A DNA stretch of 64,000 nt from an uncultured Eubacteriales bacterium (GTDB lineage: Bacteria > Bacillota > Clostridia > Oscillospirales > Oscillospiraceae): contig ONOL01000003.1 in assembly GCA_900319465.1 (NCBI GenBank), positions 49,552-113,551 of the forward strand. The letters run 5' to 3'. Below, in pieces: positions 33,996 to 43,552 of the stretch; positions within the stretch are counted from its first letter, which is position 1; every line of letters starts with the position of its first letter. The position numbers and the translations under genes were made by a program. A model generated the notes under the pieces. It ran no database searches and was not told the origin of the DNA. It saw only the letters and a program-made list of their open reading frames with translations.

Positions 33996-36245
33996 TTAAT
34001 CGAGCGGGTCGCTGTCCGCAAAGACGGACACGCCCCGAAAACGTTTGTCGGTATTGCATTCGCTCACGGTCTGCGCGATGGCGGCGCGCGTGGCGGCGTT
34101 GTTCTTCCCGTTGAGGATCACGCGATAGCGGTAGCGATTGTTGACGCGCACCACCGCCATCGGCGTCGGCCCGAGAAGATCGGCGCCGGAGCGCGGCCCG
34201 AGCAGTTCCTCCAGGCGTTCCCGCGCATAGCGGCAGGCCTGTACCACAGGCCGCTCCTCCAGTCCGGAGGCGGTCAGCGTCAGGATATCGCGGAAGGGCG
34301 GCAAATTCTGAAGCCTGCGCAGCGAGAGCTCCGAGGAGTAAAAGGCGTCGTAATCCTGCTGCGCCGCCTGCCGGATCGTCTCGTTGTCCGGGGTATAGGT
34401 CTGGATCACGGCGCGGCCGGGCTTCTGCCCGCGGCCGCTGCGGCCGACCACCTGCGTGATCAGGGAGAAGGTGCGCTCACCCGCGCGATAATCGCCCGCG
34501 TAAAGGCTCTGGTCTGCGGAAAGCACGCCAACCAGCGTGACGTTTTCAAAATTCAGTCCTTTGGTGACCATCTGAGTGCCCACCATGACCGGGATGTTCT
34601 CCTCCCGGAAACGCTTGAAGAGCGCCTCATGCGAGCCGGCCGGGGTCACGGTGTCGGTGTCCATGCGCATGATCCCGATCTCGGGAAACAGCTCGTGCAG
34701 CTCGGTCTCCACCATCTGGGTGCCCACACCGATGTACTTGAGCGTGCCGCCGCAGTCGGGGCAGCTCTCGTCCACGCGGCGGGAAAAGCCGCAGTAGTGG
34801 CAGATGAGCCGGCTGTTCGCGCTGTGATAGGTCAGCGATACGCTGCAGCGCGGACAGCGGTAGGTATAGCCGCAGTCGCCGCAGCTCACAAGCTTATGCG
34901 CGCCGCGGCGGTTGATGAACAGAATGCTCTGTTCGCCGCGCTCCAGGTTCGCCGCGATCTCGTCGCGAAGAACAGAGCTGATGCTTCCGCCGTTTCCTCG
35001 ACGAAGCTCGCGCTTCATATCCACGATCTGAACGGCGGGCAATTCCTGCTCGTTATATCGGTTTTCCAGCCGGAAATAGGCGTAGCGCCCGGTCTCGGCC
35101 GCGTAGCGGCTCACGATGTCCGGCGTGGCGGAGCCCATCAGCAGCAGGCAGTCTGCTCTCGCGCAGCGGTATTTGGCGATATCCCGCGCGTGATACCGGG
35201 GTGCGTTTTCAGATTTGTAGGTCTCCTCCTGCTCCTCGTCGATAATGATCAGGCCGAGATTGCGGCAGGGTGCAAAGACTGCGCTTCGCGTCCCGATCAC
35301 GAGTCTGGCCTTCCCGGAGCGGATCCGCTTCCATTCGTCGTAGCGTTCGCCCGCGGAGAGACTGGAGTGCAGCACCGCGACCTCGTTGCCGAAATGGGAG
35401 GAGAAGGTCTGCAGCATCTGCGGCGTGAGCGCGATTTCCGGGACCAGCAGGATCGCGGCGCGCCCTCGCTGAAGCTGCTGCGCGATCAGATGGATATAGA
35501 CGCTGGTCTTGCCGCTGCCGGTCACGCCGAAAAGCAGCGCGGCCCCGGCCTTGCCGGAGCCCGCCAGGTCGGAGAGTCCCTCAAAGGCCTCCTGCTGCCC
35601 GGCGTTCAGCACAGGCAGCGGTTCCGTCTGCCCGACGTAGATCTCCGGGCGGCGATAGACCTCCTGCTGGTAGAGCTCTGCCAGCTCCGCCTTCACCAGC
35701 GCCTTCAGGCTCGGTCTGGATGCGCCGGTGTGGCGCAGCAGATCCCGGCTGGGAAGCGCGGAAAAGCTGCAGAGAAGCTCCAGCAGGTTGGCCTGCTGCC
35801 GGGAGCGCATACGCTTCTGGCTTGCGATCTGGGCGGCGTCCTCCGGCGGAATGCAAAGGCGCGCCATCTCCACGGTCTTGTCGCGCGTTCGCTGCTCGCC
35901 CTCATCGTTAAGCCAGAGCCCGGCGGGGAGGATCGCCTTGACCGCGTCGTAGACGGTGCAGAAAAAGCGCTCGCGCATAAACAGCGCAAGCTTGATCTGC
36001 TCCTCGTCCAGCACCGGCTCCTCGTCGAGAAGCGTCTGGACGGGCTTGAGCTTTTCATAGTCGCTGTGGTCGCTGAGCGCGAGGATGATCCCCTCGCTGC
36101 GCCGGTTGCCCTGGGAAAAGGGCACGTAGACCCTCATTCCCGGCTTCGCGCGCGCCGCCAGTTCATCCGGGATCCGATAATCGTACGGACGGTCGATCCA
36201 ATATGTGGCGGCGGATACCGCGATTTTTGCAACCGGCACAGCCAT
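33996..36245 (-). CDS. priA: Primosomal protein N' (replication restart helicase PriA)
   Basis: A 749-aa superfamily 2 helicase for replication restart. The N-terminal DNA-binding domain starts after ISAATYWIDRPYDYRIPDEL. Walker A is GVTGSGKTSVY, the DEAH-like box is IIDEEQEE, and the zinc-binding domain has eight Cys in the stretch CGDCGYTYRCPRC ... CHYCG ... CPDCGG. C-terminal helicase motifs include QVVGRSGRG. Its length is normal. Confidence 0.97.
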   Translation of the reverse strand: MAVPVAKIAVSAATYWIDRPYDYRIPDELAARAKPGMRVYVPFSQGNRRSEGIILALSDHSDYEKLKPVQTLLDEEPVLDEEQIKLALFMRERFFCTVYDAVKAILPAGLWLNDEGEQRTRDKTVEMARLCIPPEDAAQIASQKRMRSRQQANLLELLCSFSALPSRDLLRHTGASRPSLKALVKAELAELYQQEVYRRPEIYVGQTEPLPVLNAGQQEAFEGLSDLAGSGKAGAALLFGVTGSGKTSVYIHLIAQQLQRGRAAILLVPEIALTPQMLQTFSSHFGNEVAVLHSSLSAGERYDEWKRIRSGKARLVIGTRSAVFAPCRNLGLIIIDEEQEETYKSENAPRYHARDIAKYRCARADCLLLMGSATPDIVSRYAAETGRYAYFRLENRYNEQELPAVQIVDMKRELRRGNGGSISSVLRDEIAANLERGEQSILFINRRGAHKLVSCGDCGYTYRCPRCSVSLTYHSANSRLICHYCGFSRRVDESCPDCGGTLKYIGVGTQMVETELHELFPEIGIMRMDTDTVTPAGSHEALFKRFREENIPVMVGTQMVTKGLNFENVTLVGVLSADQSLYAGDYRAGERTFSLITQVVGRSGRGQKPGRAVIQTYTPDNETIRQAAQQDYDAFYSSELSLRRLQNLPPFRDILTLTASGLEERPVVQACRYARERLEELLGPRSGADLLGPTPMAVVRVNNRYRYRVILNGKNNAATRAAIAQTVSECNTDKRFRGVSVFADSDPLD

Positions 36246-36255
36246 GCTCAGGCGA

Positions 36256-36450
36256 TCACTTGATGGAGAGCTTGCCGGTATAGACCTCGTCGATGGCGGA
36301 GGAGACAGGCTTGCGATCCAGAGGGATCTGCTTCTCCTCGGACTCCGCCGAGATCACGCGGGCACGGCGTGCGACCAGATTCACGAGCTGGTAGCGGCTG
36401 CCGATTTTGTCAACAAGTTCTGCAACAGGGGGATAAAGCATCATGGTCAT
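36256..36450 (-). CDS. rpoZ: DNA-directed RNA polymerase omega subunit
   Basis: A 64-aa subunit that helps assemble RNA polymerase. It begins MTMMLYPPVAELVDKIGSRY and continues QLVNLVARRAR, the conserved RpoZ core, and ends VSSAIDEVYTGKLSI. ATG 36450 and 36444 both fit the GGAG upstream. It sits between gmk and priA, the usual place. Confidence 0.93.
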   Translation of the reverse strand: MTMMLYPPVAELVDKIGSRYQLVNLVARRARVISAESEEKQIPLDRKPVSSAIDEVYTGKLSIK

Positions 36451-36485
36451 TCTTCTCCATTTCATCCGCTATGAGCGGTAGTTGA

Positions 36486-37079
36486 TTATTTTAACAGATA
36501 CAGGCGGTCCTGCGCGCGCAGATGCTCGGCCCTGACAATCGCCGAGAAGTCCGCGGCAGCCTCGTCCGCATCGTCGTTTACGATGAGATAGTCGTAGAAA
36601 TCCGCCTCGGCGTATTCCTCCCTGGCGCGCAGGAGCCGTCCCTCAATGGCCTCGGGACTGTCCGTTCCGCGCCCCACCAGACGGCGGCGCAGCTCCTCCA
36701 TGGACGGCGGGATCACAAAGACCAGCACCGCTTCCGGCATCTTTTCGCGCACCTGCCGCGCGCCCTGGATCTCGATATCCAAAACCACGTTCATCCCCTC
36801 GGAGAGCTTCTGCTCCACAAAAAAGCGGGGCGTCCCGTAGCCGTTGGAGACGTATTCGGCGTGCTCCAGGAGCTCGTCCTGAAGCACCATCTGATCGTAG
36901 CGTTCCCGGTCGATAAAGAAATACTCCCGGCCGTCCACCTCGCCGGGACGCGGCGCGCGCGTTGTGACGGAGGTGGAGAAGCAGAAATCCTGCCTGTCCC
37001 TGATGGCCTTGAACACCACGGTGCTCTTCCCTGCGCCGGAGGGGCCGGAGATCACGATCAGTCTCCCTTTTTCCTGCAT
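36486..37079 (-). CDS. gmk: Guanylate kinase
   Basis: A 197-aa enzyme that phosphorylates GMP to GDP. The P-loop is VISGPSGAGKSTV (near residues 8-20). Also visible are the GMP-binding TTRAPRPGEVDGREYFF and the LDIEIQGARQVRE region. It starts one base after the remA stop. Confidence 0.97.
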   Translation of the reverse strand: MQEKGRLIVISGPSGAGKSTVVFKAIRDRQDFCFSTSVTTRAPRPGEVDGREYFFIDRERYDQMVLQDELLEHAEYVSNGYGTPRFFVEQKLSEGMNVVLDIEIQGARQVREKMPEAVLVFVIPPSMEELRRRLVGRGTDSPEAIEGRLLRAREEYAEADFYDYLIVNDDADEAAADFSAIVRAEHLRAQDRLYLLK

Positions 37080-37080
37080 C

Positions 37081-37335
37081 TCAGTTTTCCTCTCTCTCTT
37101 CCGATCCTTCCATGCGCGACGCCAGCGTTTCCGTCGGCAGGGCGGAGAGGATCACGTGTCCGCTGTCCATGATCAGGACAGACTTTGTGCTGCGGCCGAA
37201 GGACGCGTCGATCAGCGAGCCCTTCTCCCGCACGTCCTGGATCATCCTCTTGATGGGTGCGGATTCCGGCGAGACCACGGAGACGATGCGCTCCGCGCTC
37301 ACCAGATTCCCGAAACCGATGGCGATCAGCTTCAT
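37081..37335 (-). CDS. remA: RemA, extracellular matrix regulator (DUF370)
   Basis: An 84-aa DNA-binding protein that activates biofilm-matrix genes in B. subtilis. The sequence [20 protein letters not shown], then [16 protein letters not shown] and [20 protein letters not shown], is typical of the family. It sits between yicC and gmk, as in B. subtilis. Confidence 0.95.
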   Translation of the reverse strand: MKLIAIGFGNLVSAERIVSVVSPESAPIKRMIQDVREKGSLIDASFGRSTKSVLIMDSGHVILSALPTETLASRMEGSEEREEN

Positions 37336-37343
37336 ATCACGCC

Positions 37344-38222
37344 TCACTCGATGTTCTGGATCTGCTCGCGGATCTTTTCGATCTCGGATTTCAGATCCAC
37401 CACGATGTGGGCGATCTCGGAATTCTGGCACTTGGAGCCGATGGTGTTGGCCTCGCGGTTGAATTCCTGGATCAAAAAGTCGATCTTGCGCCCCGTAGGG
37501 GAATTGCCGTTGATCATCGTGCGAAGCTGCGCCATATGGCTGCGAAGCCGGACGGTCTCCTCGTCGACGGCGATATGGTCGGCGAACACGGCGGCCTCTG
37601 TGAGGATGCGGCTTTCGTCGATCCCAGCTCCGCCGAGGACCTCGGCCATCTTCGCCTCAAGCCTCTTGCGGTAGGCAGCCACCGTCTCCGGCGCTTTTTC
37701 CTCCACCGTGCAGACCAGCGTGCCGATAGTCTCCAGTCTGCCCAGCACGTCGTCCCGCAGCTTCTCGCCCTCGCGCAGGCGCATCGCGTCGAAATCCTTC
37801 AGCGCGGCCTCCACCACCTCCGCCATCCCGGCAGAAATGGCCTCCGCGTCCAGATCCTTCTTCTCTACGCTCAGCACGTCGGGAAAGCGGGCGACGTTCA
37901 TGGCGCTCAGGTCGTCGTGCAGGCCGTATTCCTCCGCAATATGCCGGACCGCCTCCACATATCCCTTCAGGAGCGCTTCGTTCACCTGCACGGCCATATC
38001 GCCGGCGTTTGCGCTGTTGACGGATACGAACACGTCGACCTTGCCGCGGCTGATGTGCTTCTGCACGCAGGACTTGACCATCTCCTCAGCGAAAAGGAAG
38101 CTCCTCGGCAGGCGCACGGAGGTATCCAGATAGCGGTTGTTGACGCTTTTCAGCTCCACGCTGATCTCCAGGCCCTCGACGGCGCCCTTGGCGCTGCCGT
38201 AGCCGGTCATGCTTTTGATCAT
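37344..38222 (-). CDS. yicC: YicC-family endoribonuclease
   Basis: A 292-aa protein starting [13 protein letters not shown] and ending in the conserved [20 protein letters not shown] and [18 protein letters not shown]. YicC proteins are stress-linked RNases. It is a start of the conserved ylo gene order with remA-gmk-rpoZ. Confidence 0.95.
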   Translation of the reverse strand: MIKSMTGYGSAKGAVEGLEISVELKSVNNRYLDTSVRLPRSFLFAEEMVKSCVQKHISRGKVDVFVSVNSANAGDMAVQVNEALLKGYVEAVRHIAEEYGLHDDLSAMNVARFPDVLSVEKKDLDAEAISAGMAEVVEAALKDFDAMRLREGEKLRDDVLGRLETIGTLVCTVEEKAPETVAAYRKRLEAKMAEVLGGAGIDESRILTEAAVFADHIAVDEETVRLRSHMAQLRTMINGNSPTGRKIDFLIQEFNREANTIGSKCQNSEIAHIVVDLKSEIEKIREQIQNIE

Positions 38223-38235
38223 ATTTCCTCCTCCC

Positions 38236-38637
38236 TCACCGGATGATATCAAAGGTGAAGGCTTGTTGTTTTTTCTTATGCTTCTGGCTCAGCACCAGGA
38301 TCACGCCGCTCAGCAGCAGCGCGGCAAAGCTTACCGCGATGCAGATCTCTTCCGCAGCGCCCGCCAGGAAAGCAAGCGCGTAGCCGAGCAGGAACAGCAC
38401 GATCGGCATCAGGTACACCAGCGCCGCCGCGCCGAACACGGTGGAGGACTTGCTGGCGATCACGACCTTCTGGCCGGGTCTGGCGTCGATCAGATTGCGG
38501 GCGACGGTTTTGATCTCGCTTTGAAAAATGCAGCTTTCACAGCTCCCGCAGTTGCCGCCGCAGGCGGTGGTGCGCGCGACGGCGACCTCCGCCATATTGT
38601 CGGGCAAAAGCTTTGTTACGACCGCGTCCTGTGTCAC
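38236..38637 (-). CDS. RseC/RsxC-linked (SoxR-reducing system) family membrane protein
   Basis: A 133-aa protein with an N-terminal beta-rich, Cys-rich part (TTACGGNCGSCESCIF, four Cys) and two membrane helices (SSTVFGAAALVYLMPIVLFL and ICIAVSFAALLLSGVILVLS). This is the layout of the RseC/SoxR-reducing family, in which the Cys cluster is thought to be a redox or iron-sulfur site. The stop of cdaR overlaps its start by 4 nt. It is not a normal neighbour in the B. subtilis order. Confidence 0.85.
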   Translation of the reverse strand: MTQDAVVTKLLPDNMAEVAVARTTACGGNCGSCESCIFQSEIKTVARNLIDARPGQKVVIASKSSTVFGAAALVYLMPIVLFLLGYALAFLAGAAEEICIAVSFAALLLSGVILVLSQKHKKKQQAFTFDIIR

Positions 38638-39899
38638 GCCGTCTCCGCCTTTCTGATCTCGAGGGAGATCGTGTAATCGCCCACGGCGCCGACGTCCGTA
38701 AAGCCGTCGACACGGACGCGAACAGGCACCATGTAGGAGCCGACAGACTCGCGGTAATCGCTCAAATCCGCCACCAGCGTGATGTTTTCGGCGTGGATCT
38801 GGTTGAGCTGCTCCTCTGTGCCGCGGATGCGGACCTCCACGCTTTCGGAGTTGATCTCGACCTGCGAATCCTCCGGTCCGTTCGTATAGGTGATATTGGT
38901 CACGCGGTAGGGCTTGGTTTCAAGCCCTACGATCTCTATGGCAACCTCCGCCGTAGAGAGTCCCGTCAGGTTCTTGAGCGAATTGTCAAGCGGGATGCTG
39001 TACTCGTCCGAGAAGGTCGTAGTGAAATCGGTCAGGTCCACCGTTCCCAGGACGATCTGGTTCATGCCCGAGAGGATCGCCGAGTCGCCCGTGAGCGTCA
39101 GGTAGCTGGGCTTCACGGTAACGATGGTATTGTTCTCGTTGGCGCCCGAACCGTAGATCAGGTTGACGGTCAGCGGCACGTTCTTGATCGCGCGGATCGG
39201 CAGCGTCGCCCGGACGGTGTCCTGCGAGCAGCTCAGATACTCCGTAGAGCAGGCCTCGCCGGAGCTGTCCTGGAGGGTGAAGCCCACGTCCGTGGTATAG
39301 GTGCTGGAGACTTCCATGTCCTTGCCGAAGGTGACCCAGGCGCGGTCGACGTTCTTCAGATAGGCCTCCGGCCCGGTCACGGTGATGAGCGTGGGCTCGA
39401 ACACCGGAGACTCGGCGGTATAGCCGTCGGCGGGCTTTCCTTCAAAGCCGCCGCGGACAGGCACCTCCTTGCTCGTCAGCAGAGAGACGTTGAAGGTCAC
39501 ATATTCCGGGCTTTTGCGCTCCACGGTCAGCTCGCGCTCGCTGATGCCGCTGGGATAGACGATATCATATTTAAGCGAGGTGTATGCCGCCGTAGTCAGC
39601 TTGCTCACGTCCACCTGCGCCACGAGATCGTCGGAATCCATGGGGTTGACGATGCGGCGCGGGCCGGAAATCGTCACGGTGACGCTGCTCACATCCCGAT
39701 CTGTCACGACAAGGTTCCGGGTGGAGCGGAGCGTGTCCTCCCCCACCAGCTCGACGCGCACGTTGCGGAAGGTCTGGCGGAAATCGCTCGCGTCCGCGCT
39801 GGTGACGTAGAACCAGATGGAGAGCGAAGCAAGCAGGGAGATGACCACCCAAAAGATTCGGTTATCAAATAACCGGCGGACCGGACTCTTACTCTTCAT
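38634..39899 (-). CDS. cdaR: CdaR, YbbR-domain regulator of diadenylate cyclase
   Basis: A 421-aa single-pass membrane protein. The N-terminal helix (IFWVVISLLASLSIWFYV) is followed by four YbbR repeats facing outwards, each with the V-V.V.G pattern (VTVTISGPRRIV; ITVTGPEAYL; LTGDSAIL; VRIRGTEEQL). It controls CdaA activity. Its start overlaps the end of cdaA by 11 nt and uses an AAGGG ribosome-binding site within cdaA. Confidence 0.94.
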   Translation of the reverse strand: MKSKSPVRRLFDNRIFWVVISLLASLSIWFYVTSADASDFRQTFRNVRVELVGEDTLRSTRNLVVTDRDVSSVTVTISGPRRIVNPMDSDDLVAQVDVSKLTTAAYTSLKYDIVYPSGISERELTVERKSPEYVTFNVSLLTSKEVPVRGGFEGKPADGYTAESPVFEPTLITVTGPEAYLKNVDRAWVTFGKDMEVSSTYTTDVGFTLQDSSGEACSTEYLSCSQDTVRATLPIRAIKNVPLTVNLIYGSGANENNTIVTVKPSYLTLTGDSAILSGMNQIVLGTVDLTDFTTTFSDEYSIPLDNSLKNLTGLSTAEVAIEIVGLETKPYRVTNITYTNGPEDSQVEINSESVEVRIRGTEEQLNQIHAENITLVADLSDYRESVGSYMVPVRVRVDGFTDVGAVGDYTISLEIRKAETA

Positions 39900-40752
39900 T
39901 GGCGCTACCCTTAACAATTCCCTTCATGTTGTCGGCCAGCCTCTGCCAGAAGCCCTTGCTGGCCTCCTGTACGATCAGCTCCTGATGCAGGATCTCGTCC
40001 AGCCTGGCGCCGGTGAGATGCCGTTTGAGCGCACCGTCAATTGCGACCGAAATCGCGCCGGTCTCCTCCGAAACGATGATCACGAGCGCATCGGACTGTT
40101 CACTCAGGCCGATGCCGGCGCGATGGCGCATACCGAGCTCCTTGCTCAGATTGGTCTGCGCCGTCAGCGGCAGCACGCAGCCGGCAGCCGCGAGGCGCGC
40201 GTCCCGGATGATCGCGGCGCCGTCGTGCAGGGGCGCCTTGTTGAAAAACATGTTCTTCAACAGCTCTGCCGAGACGTCGGCATTGACGATGGTCCCGGTC
40301 GCCATGATGCTCGAGAGGCTTACGCTGCGCTGGAAAATGATAAGCGCGCCGGTGCGGGCGGCCGACATATCCGTGCAGGCCTCCACCGTCTCCGCGATGG
40401 CGGTCTCCATCTCCGGCGTGGAGCTGGTCCGTGTCGCGGTGAAGCTTCGTCCCATCCGCTCCAACAGACGGCGAAGCTCCGGCTGGAACAGCACGACCAG
40501 CGCCAGCAATCCGATCTCCACCGCGTGGGACAGGAGGAAATAGATCATTCGCAGGTCGAACACATAGCTCAGCAGCAGCGCCACCAGAAGCACAAGAACG
40601 CCCTTGGCCAGATTATAGGAGTTGGTCAGCCGGACGAACATGATCACGCGATAGATAATATAAGCAACGATCAGGATATCGAGAATATCCGCGATCCCCA
40701 TCGCCGATATGACGTTCAGTCCTCTGCTTAAAGCGCTGCGGATGACTTCCAT
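39889..40752 (-). CDS. cdaA: Diadenylate cyclase CdaA
   Basis: A 287-aa membrane enzyme that makes c-di-AMP from two ATP. Three N-terminal membrane helices (about 14-85) precede the DisA_N cyclase domain. Catalytic motifs are LHDGAAII (DGA at 177-179) and MRHRAG (RHR at 209-211). In Firmicutes c-di-AMP controls potassium and osmolyte balance. First gene of the long operon, behind a consensus promoter. glmM, often next to cdaA-cdaR, is not here. Confidence 0.97.
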   Translation of the reverse strand: MEVIRSALSRGLNVISAMGIADILDILIVAYIIYRVIMFVRLTNSYNLAKGVLVLLVALLLSYVFDLRMIYFLLSHAVEIGLLALVVLFQPELRRLLERMGRSFTATRTSSTPEMETAIAETVEACTDMSAARTGALIIFQRSVSLSSIMATGTIVNADVSAELLKNMFFNKAPLHDGAAIIRDARLAAAGCVLPLTAQTNLSKELGMRHRAGIGLSEQSDALVIIVSEETGAISVAIDGALKRHLTGARLDEILHQELIVQEASKGFWQRLADNMKGIVKGSANEE

Positions 40753-40808
40753 AGTTTCTTCCCCGTTCTGCTTTTGTGCATACTTCCAGACATACTTTTG
40801 ATTTTAAT

Positions 40809-40837
40809 ATTATACCGAAGCGGGGAGACAATGTCAA
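40809..40837 (-). promoter_or_regulatory. Consensus sigma-A promoter of the cdaA operon
   Basis: Minus strand TTGACA (40837-40832) and TATAAT (40814-40809), both perfect, with a 17-base spacer, about 60 nt upstream of cdaA. Confidence 0.85.
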
Positions 40838-40869
40838 TCTCGCAGCGCCAAAACAAATCATAATTTCTC

Positions 40870-41982
40870 TTAGCTTTCCGCCGCGCCGAGCAGGATCCCG
40901 AGTCCTTCCCGCAGCTCCCCCTCCGAGAGAAACGGCGAAAAGCTCAGGCGCAGCGTACCGGTATCCAGCGTGCCGGCGCTCTCATGCGCAAGCGGTGCGC
41001 AGTGCAGCCCTGCGCGCACGCATACGCCGCGCTCGGCGAGCCTTGCGGCGAGCTCCTCGCAGTCAAGCCCGGGATAACGCAGCGACAGCACCCCGCTCTG
41101 CGTCCCCTCCGGGCCGCAGAAAAGCTCAGCGCCGCTCTGTCCGAGCTGCGAGCGCGCGGCGGAAAGCAGCTTCTGCTCGTGTGCGAAAATATGGGCCGTT
41201 CCCTGCCCGCGCACGTAGCGCAGTCCGGCGAGGAGCCCCGCGATCCCGCAGACATTCTGCGTGCCGGCCTCCAGATGCTCGGGCAGATCCCCCGGCATGG
41301 TCTGCAGCCGGCTCTCCGCGCCGGACCCGCCGTAGAGCAGCGGCTCTCCCTCCTCGCCGCAAAGAAGCAGTCCGGTGCCCTGCGGGCCGAGCAGTCCCTT
41401 GTGCCCCGGCATCGCGATGAATGCCGCGCCGAGCGCATCCATCTCCACCGGCAGGATACCCGCCGCCTGCGAAGCGTCCACAACGAGCTTCACACCCTTT
41501 TCCCGGCAGAGCGCCGCGATCCGGTCGATCGGAAGGATATAGCCGAAGACGTTGGAGACCTGCGTGCAGACGGCGAGCTCTGCCTGCCCCAGCGCCGACT
41601 CCCACTCATCCAGCAGCGTATCGGGCGAAAACAGGCGCCTGCCTGCGACGAGGATCTCCGCGCCGAGGGCGTGCAGCGGGCGCGTGACCGCGTTGTGCTC
41701 ATAGCCGGAGATCAGCACCCGCATCCCCGGCCGTACCAGAGAGCGCAGCGCGATATTCAGCGCATGGGTCGCGTTAAGGGTAAAGACGATGCGGGAGGGG
41801 TCGGATACGTGAAAGAGCGCCGCGGCTTCCTCACGGCAGGCGTAGACGGTCTCGGCCGCCCGCAGGGCGGCTTCGTGCCCACCGCGGCCGGGGCTCGCCA
41901 TGCCGCGCATGGCCTGCAGCACCGCCCGCTCCACCGAAACCGGCTTTCTCAGGGAGGTCGCCGCGCTGTCCAGATAGATCAA
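40870..41982 (-). CDS. Cysteine desulfurase-like PLP enzyme (aminotransferase class V)
   Basis: A 370-aa PLP-dependent enzyme of the cysteine desulfurase/selenocysteine lyase group. The N-terminal LIYLDSAATSLRKP is followed by AGYEHNAV-like SGYEHNAVTRPL, VVDASQAAGILPV and the PLP-lysine motif AMPGHKGLLGPQGTG. The active Cys region is GLHCAPLAHES. The start is a TTG at 41982, which follows GGGAGGTG, because no closer ATG exists. It overlaps the upstream DUF3343 gene (TTGA). With a Se/S-carrier-like partner it may deliver sulfur or selenium to an unknown acceptor; that is inference. Confidence 0.88.
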   Translation of the reverse strand: MIYLDSAATSLRKPVSVERAVLQAMRGMASPGRGGHEAALRAAETVYACREEAAALFHVSDPSRIVFTLNATHALNIALRSLVRPGMRVLISGYEHNAVTRPLHALGAEILVAGRRLFSPDTLLDEWESALGQAELAVCTQVSNVFGYILPIDRIAALCREKGVKLVVDASQAAGILPVEMDALGAAFIAMPGHKGLLGPQGTGLLLCGEEGEPLLYGGSGAESRLQTMPGDLPEHLEAGTQNVCGIAGLLAGLRYVRGQGTAHIFAHEQKLLSAARSQLGQSGAELFCGPEGTQSGVLSLRYPGLDCEELAARLAERGVCVRAGLHCAPLAHESAGTLDTGTLRLSFSPFLSEGELREGLGILLGAAES

Positions 41983-42230
41983 GGCAGCACCTCCCGGTAA
42001 TCCCCGTTCTCCTCCAGGCGGAAGAGCTTTCCCGTCCATAGGCCGTGTCCGCGGAGCAGCTCGACGGCCTCAAAAGCGCGTTTTCGCAGGGCGGCGGCAT
42101 AGCCGCAGCCGCTGACGCTCAGCTTTGCGGGCGCTCTGCGGATCGTGACGGTATAACCTGCCCTCTCAAGCAGGCGTGCGGCACGCTGGGCCTGGGTCAG
42201 CGTGCGGAACGTGATCAGATATTGCGTCAT
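41979..42230 (-). CDS. DUF3343 protein (putative Se/S carrier)
   Basis: An 83-aa single-domain protein: MTQYLITFRTLTQAQRAARL, then PAKLSVSGCGYAAALRK. The SxGCGYA motif holds the one Cys predicted to carry sulfur or selenium in this family. Its stop overlaps the TTG start of the desulfurase-like gene, so the pair is probably made in a fixed ratio. Confidence 0.85.
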   Translation of the reverse strand: MTQYLITFRTLTQAQRAARLLERAGYTVTIRRAPAKLSVSGCGYAAALRKRAFEAVELLRGHGLWTGKLFRLEENGDYREVLP

Positions 42231-42261
42231 AGGAACCTTCCCCCGATCTTCCCGCAACGGA

Positions 42262-42293
42262 GATCGCCGCCGGAAGCAGCTCCGGCGGCGATC
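42262..42293 (-). repeat. 13-bp perfect inverted repeat (hairpin without T tract)
   Basis: Arms 42262-42274 and 42281-42293 pair perfectly around a 6-base loop, between ispF and the DUF3343 gene. There is no T run on either strand, so it may be a transcript end stabiliser or weak terminator. Confidence 0.55.
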
Positions 42294-42312
42294 ATCCGTG
42301 CACGGATTCAGT

Positions 42313-42807
42313 TCATCCTATGCACGAGGTATCCTGTTGTTCCTCGATCAGCGCGACGGCGTGGGCGGCGATCCCAAGCCCCTCGCCGGAAAAGCCGAGT
42401 CCCTCCTCCGTCGTGGCTTTTACGCTGACGCGGCAAACGTCGACGCCCATCGCCTCCGCCAGCCGCTCGCGCATCTGCGGGATATGGGGCGCGAGCTTCG
42501 GACGCTGTGCGATCACCGTCACGTCCGCGTTGCCCACGCGATAGCCTTTTTCCTGCAGCGCCTGCGTTACTTTTTCCAGCAGGCGGATGCTGTCGGCGCC
42601 CTCGTAGGCCGGGTCGTTGTCGGGAAAGAGATGTCCGATATCCCCGAGTGCGGCAGCCCCCAGCAGCGCGTCCATCAGCGCGTGGGTCAGCACGTCCGCG
42701 TCCGAGTGGCCGAGGAGCCCCTTTTCCCAGGGGATCTCCACGCCGCCCAGAACGAGCCGGCGGCCGGCTGCCAGCCGGTGCACGTCGTATCCGTGTCCGA
42801 TCCGCAT
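42313..42807 (-). CDS. ispF: 2-C-methyl-D-erythritol 2,4-cyclodiphosphate synthase
   Basis: A 164-aa enzyme of the non-mevalonate (MEP) isoprenoid pathway. Zinc ligands are in [10 protein letters not shown] and [32 protein letters not shown](E) near the end binds the cytosine. It follows ispD by one base. Confidence 0.97.
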   Translation of the reverse strand: MRIGHGYDVHRLAAGRRLVLGGVEIPWEKGLLGHSDADVLTHALMDALLGAAALGDIGHLFPDNDPAYEGADSIRLLEKVTQALQEKGYRVGNADVTVIAQRPKLAPHIPQMRERLAEAMGVDVCRVSVKATTEEGLGFSGEGLGIAAHAVALIEEQQDTSCIG

Positions 42808-42808
42808 C

Positions 42809-43549
42809 TCAAGCCTCCCGCGCCTTCAAAATCGCCTCCGCGAGGATCATGTCCCGCGGCGTCGTGAGCTTGATGTTGTCCTCGTCGCCCGGCACGGTCA
42901 TCGTCCTGACGCCCATCATCTCGATCGCAGAACAGTCGTCTGTCAGCGGCAGGTTCTTTTCCATCGCCCTGGTCAGCGCGCCCTTGATGAAGTCGGCACG
43001 GAAGACCTGCGGCGTCTGCACCCGGAAGGTGGTGGAGCGGTCCACGGTACCGATCACGAAGCCCTTCCCGTCCACGGCCTTGAGCGTGTCGGTGCTGGGG
43101 ATCACGGGGACGGCGGCGTAGTGCTCCTTCGCTGCCAGAACGGTGCGTTCGATCAGCTCCGCGGTGACCAGCGGGCGCGCCCCGTCGTGAATGGCGATCA
43201 GGCTTGCCTTCGGCGCCGCCTCACTCACGCCGACCAGCGCGGACTCCACGCGGGTCGCGCCGCCGGCGAGCACCTTGGCGATCTTCCGGATACCGTACTG
43301 CCGGCAAAGCTCCGCGATCTCCTCGATCCGGTCGGCGCGGGTGACGACGATGATCTCGTCCACCGCCCCGCAGCCGTCAAACACCTTGAGCGTCCGCGCC
43401 AGAACGGGCATGCCGCCCAGCTCGGCCGTAAGCTTGTCGCTGCCCATGCGCTCCGAACTGCCCGCGGCCACGATGACCGCCGAACAGCGGAGAACCGTCT
43501 CCTTTTCGCGGAACAGATCCGTGATCTTTCTGAGCTTCTCCATGTTCAT
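42809..43549 (-). CDS. ispD: 2-C-methyl-D-erythritol 4-phosphate cytidylyltransferase
   Basis: A 246-aa enzyme that joins CTP to MEP. The CTP-binding signature is [16 protein letters not shown] (about 25-40), with [10 protein letters not shown] and [10 protein letters not shown] later. A ~20-residue N-terminal extension ([20 protein letters not shown]) precedes the usual start. It is followed by ispF. Confidence 0.96.
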   Translation of the reverse strand: MNMEKLRKITDLFREKETVLRCSAVIVAAGSSERMGSDKLTAELGGMPVLARTLKVFDGCGAVDEIIVVTRADRIEEIAELCRQYGIRKIAKVLAGGATRVESALVGVSEAAPKASLIAIHDGARPLVTAELIERTVLAAKEHYAAVPVIPSTDTLKAVDGKGFVIGTVDRSTTFRVQTPQVFRADFIKGALTRAMEKNLPLTDDCSAIEMMGVRTMTVPGDEDNIKLTTPRDMILAEAILKAREA

Positions 43550-43552
43550 CGT

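Noticed and set aside
33729-36263. Plus-strand open frame of 844 codons across priA
   Set aside because: Antisense shadow of priA, which has all helicase and zinc motifs on the minus strand.
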